Source: an uncultured Bacilli bacterium (GTDB lineage Bacteria; Bacillota_I; Bacilli_A; RF39; UBA660). Taken from it: a stretch of 6,299 bases of DNA. The translations under genes and the position numbers were made by a program. The stretch spans positions 1-6,299 of the forward strand of contig CALVXT010000080.1 in assembly GCA_944371545.1 (NCBI GenBank), given 5' to 3'. The notes under the pieces were generated by a model. That model was not told the origin of the DNA, made no database searches, and worked only from the letters and a program-made list of their open reading frames with translations. Below, piece by piece: positions 6,033 to 6,299 of this stretch. Position 1 is the stretch's first letter. Each line of letters begins with the position of its first letter.

Positions 6033-6084
6033 TTCACTTTATCTTCACATAAACTTCATAAAAATCGTGTAACATGTTTATCAT
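6033..6084 (+). promoter_or_regulatory. Promoter with PhoP-box-like triple repeat, second copy
   Basis: TTCACT (6033-6038), TTCACA (6044-6049) and TTCATA (6055-6060) begin exactly 11 bases apart, the cleanest of the three repeat groups in the window. TATCAT (6079-6084) is a possible -10. A GAAAGGAG SD (6085-6092) lies so close to it that a start site about seven bases downstream would leave the SD at the very 5' end, so the -10 assignment is tentative. Confidence 0.5.
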
Positions 6085-6190
6085 GAAAGGAGAAGTGATA
6101 AAGTAAGATACGACCCATATATTTTGTAAAAAAATATATAAAAAACTCTATACAATATAAATAACATATAAACTCAAACTCACACTTTTT

Positions 6191-6228
6191 GAGGAAGGAC
6201 GACCTTTTTAATGTCCTTCCTCTTTATT
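6191..6228 (+). terminator. Strong hairpin, likely intrinsic terminator
   Basis: GAGGAAGGAC (6191-6200) pairs perfectly over ten bases with GTCCTTCCTC (6213-6222) around a 12-base loop, and TTTATT follows. The T-tail is short, but this is the strongest stem in the window. It would end transcripts from the two promoters upstream and read-through from the kinase gene. Confidence 0.7.
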
Positions 6229-6230
6229 AT

Positions 6231-6299
6231 GTAGCCGCCGGGGTAGGCAGCTACTTATAAAACCACGTGCTATGCACGTGAGACATGAAGAGCGATGGC
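6231..6299 (+). mobile_element. Possible left end of an IS200/IS605-type element (partial)
   Basis: Base composition changes abruptly to GC-rich. The first hairpin pairs GTAGC (6231-6235) with GCTAC (6250-6254), continuing inside with GCC/GGC after one C-A mismatch. The second pairs CACGTGC (6264-6270) with GCACGTG (6274-6280) around TAT. Candidate start codons follow, ATG at 6285 and ATG at 6295 (reading MA...), with GAAGAG just ahead of the latter. Subterminal imperfect hairpins and a structured leader before the transposase start are typical of IS200-type elements, which often sit just behind host terminators, as here. The transposase itself is outside the window, so a structured RNA is the main alternative. 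Confidence 0.45.

Larger units (their letters stand above)
5889..6230 (+). other. Non-coding regulatory stretch after the kinase gene
   Basis: These about 340 bases hold no convincing protein gene on either strand. They contain two successive modules of the same build: 11-base-phased TTCAC-like repeats, a -10 element and an SD of the form TGAAAGGAG (5952-5960 and 6084-6092). The first SD is followed only by very short frames; after the second, the ATG at 6083 gives a 7-codon frame (stop 6104-6106). An A/T-only hairpin (6117-6125 with 6131-6139) and a strong GC-containing hairpin (6191-6222) close the stretch. Small transcripts are the simplest reading, but this is inference. Confidence 0.5.

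Noticed and set aside
6083..6106. Seven-codon frame MKGEVIK after the second operator module
   Set aside because: Its ATG overlaps the -10/SD region, so the SD lies inside the frame. Kept only as a remark, not as a CDS.
6117..6139. A/T-only inverted repeat as a terminator
   Set aside because: ATATATTTT pairs with AAAATATAT, but there is no G-C pair and no T-tail after it. It is likely to arise by chance in DNA this AT-rich.
1..6299. CRISPR array, tRNA or rRNA genes
   Set aside because: No regularly spaced 25-40-base repeats, no cloverleaf pattern with a TTCGA arm, and no conserved rRNA segments were seen on either strand.

Overview
The window is strongly AT-rich, with A or T at most third codon positions. 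Shine-Dalgarno (SD) sites are of the AAGGAG / AAGGTGA type, there are compact sigma-A-type promoters and short U-tailed terminators, and every predicted gene lies on the + strand. A YeeI-type YebC protein, a TasA-like secreted protein, a Gram-positive style PhoP/PhoR-class two-component system and PhoP-box-like sites all point to a low-GC Bacillota (Firmicutes) chromosome, possibly an uncultured Bacilli or Erysipelotrichia-like gut lineage. The lineage is inference. The seven genes stop only with TAA or TAG and all Trp codons are TGG, so the standard bacterial code fits.

Layout. 1-288 is an AT-rich non-coding stretch with an inverted repeat at its left edge and a good promoter at its right edge. 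289-921 and 979-1620 encode two membrane-anchored, outward-facing proteins; the first is of unknown family and the second is TasA/camelysin-like. 1690-2469 is a ZIP-family metal transporter with a His-rich loop and an unusual fifth-helix motif. 2504-3220 is a YebC-II (YeeI) translation factor. 3262-3798 is a stand-alone DUF1016_N (YhcG N-terminal) protein without the nuclease half and with an unclear start. 3854-4510 and 4500-5888 are an OmpR/PhoP-class response regulator and its PhoR-class histidine kinase, overlapping by 11 bases. Most of the other genes have their own promoter, and there are clear terminators at 1625-1650 and 3221-3244.

The most interesting part is the control DNA around the two-component system. 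TTCAC-like hexamers repeat with an exact 11-base period, the arrangement of a PhoP/PhoB operator, at three places: in front of the regulator gene (3802-3817), just after the kinase (5901-5928) and again at 6033-6060. The last two are each followed by a -10 element and a good SD sequence, but no convincing reading frame follows. They may drive small RNAs or micro-ORFs that end at the strong hairpin at 6191-6222, or they may be promoters cut off from their gene.

The last 70 bases (6231-6299) change abruptly to a more GC-rich sequence with two compact hairpins and a possible start codon. They look like the left end of an IS200/IS605-type element inserted right behind the terminator; the rest lies outside the window.
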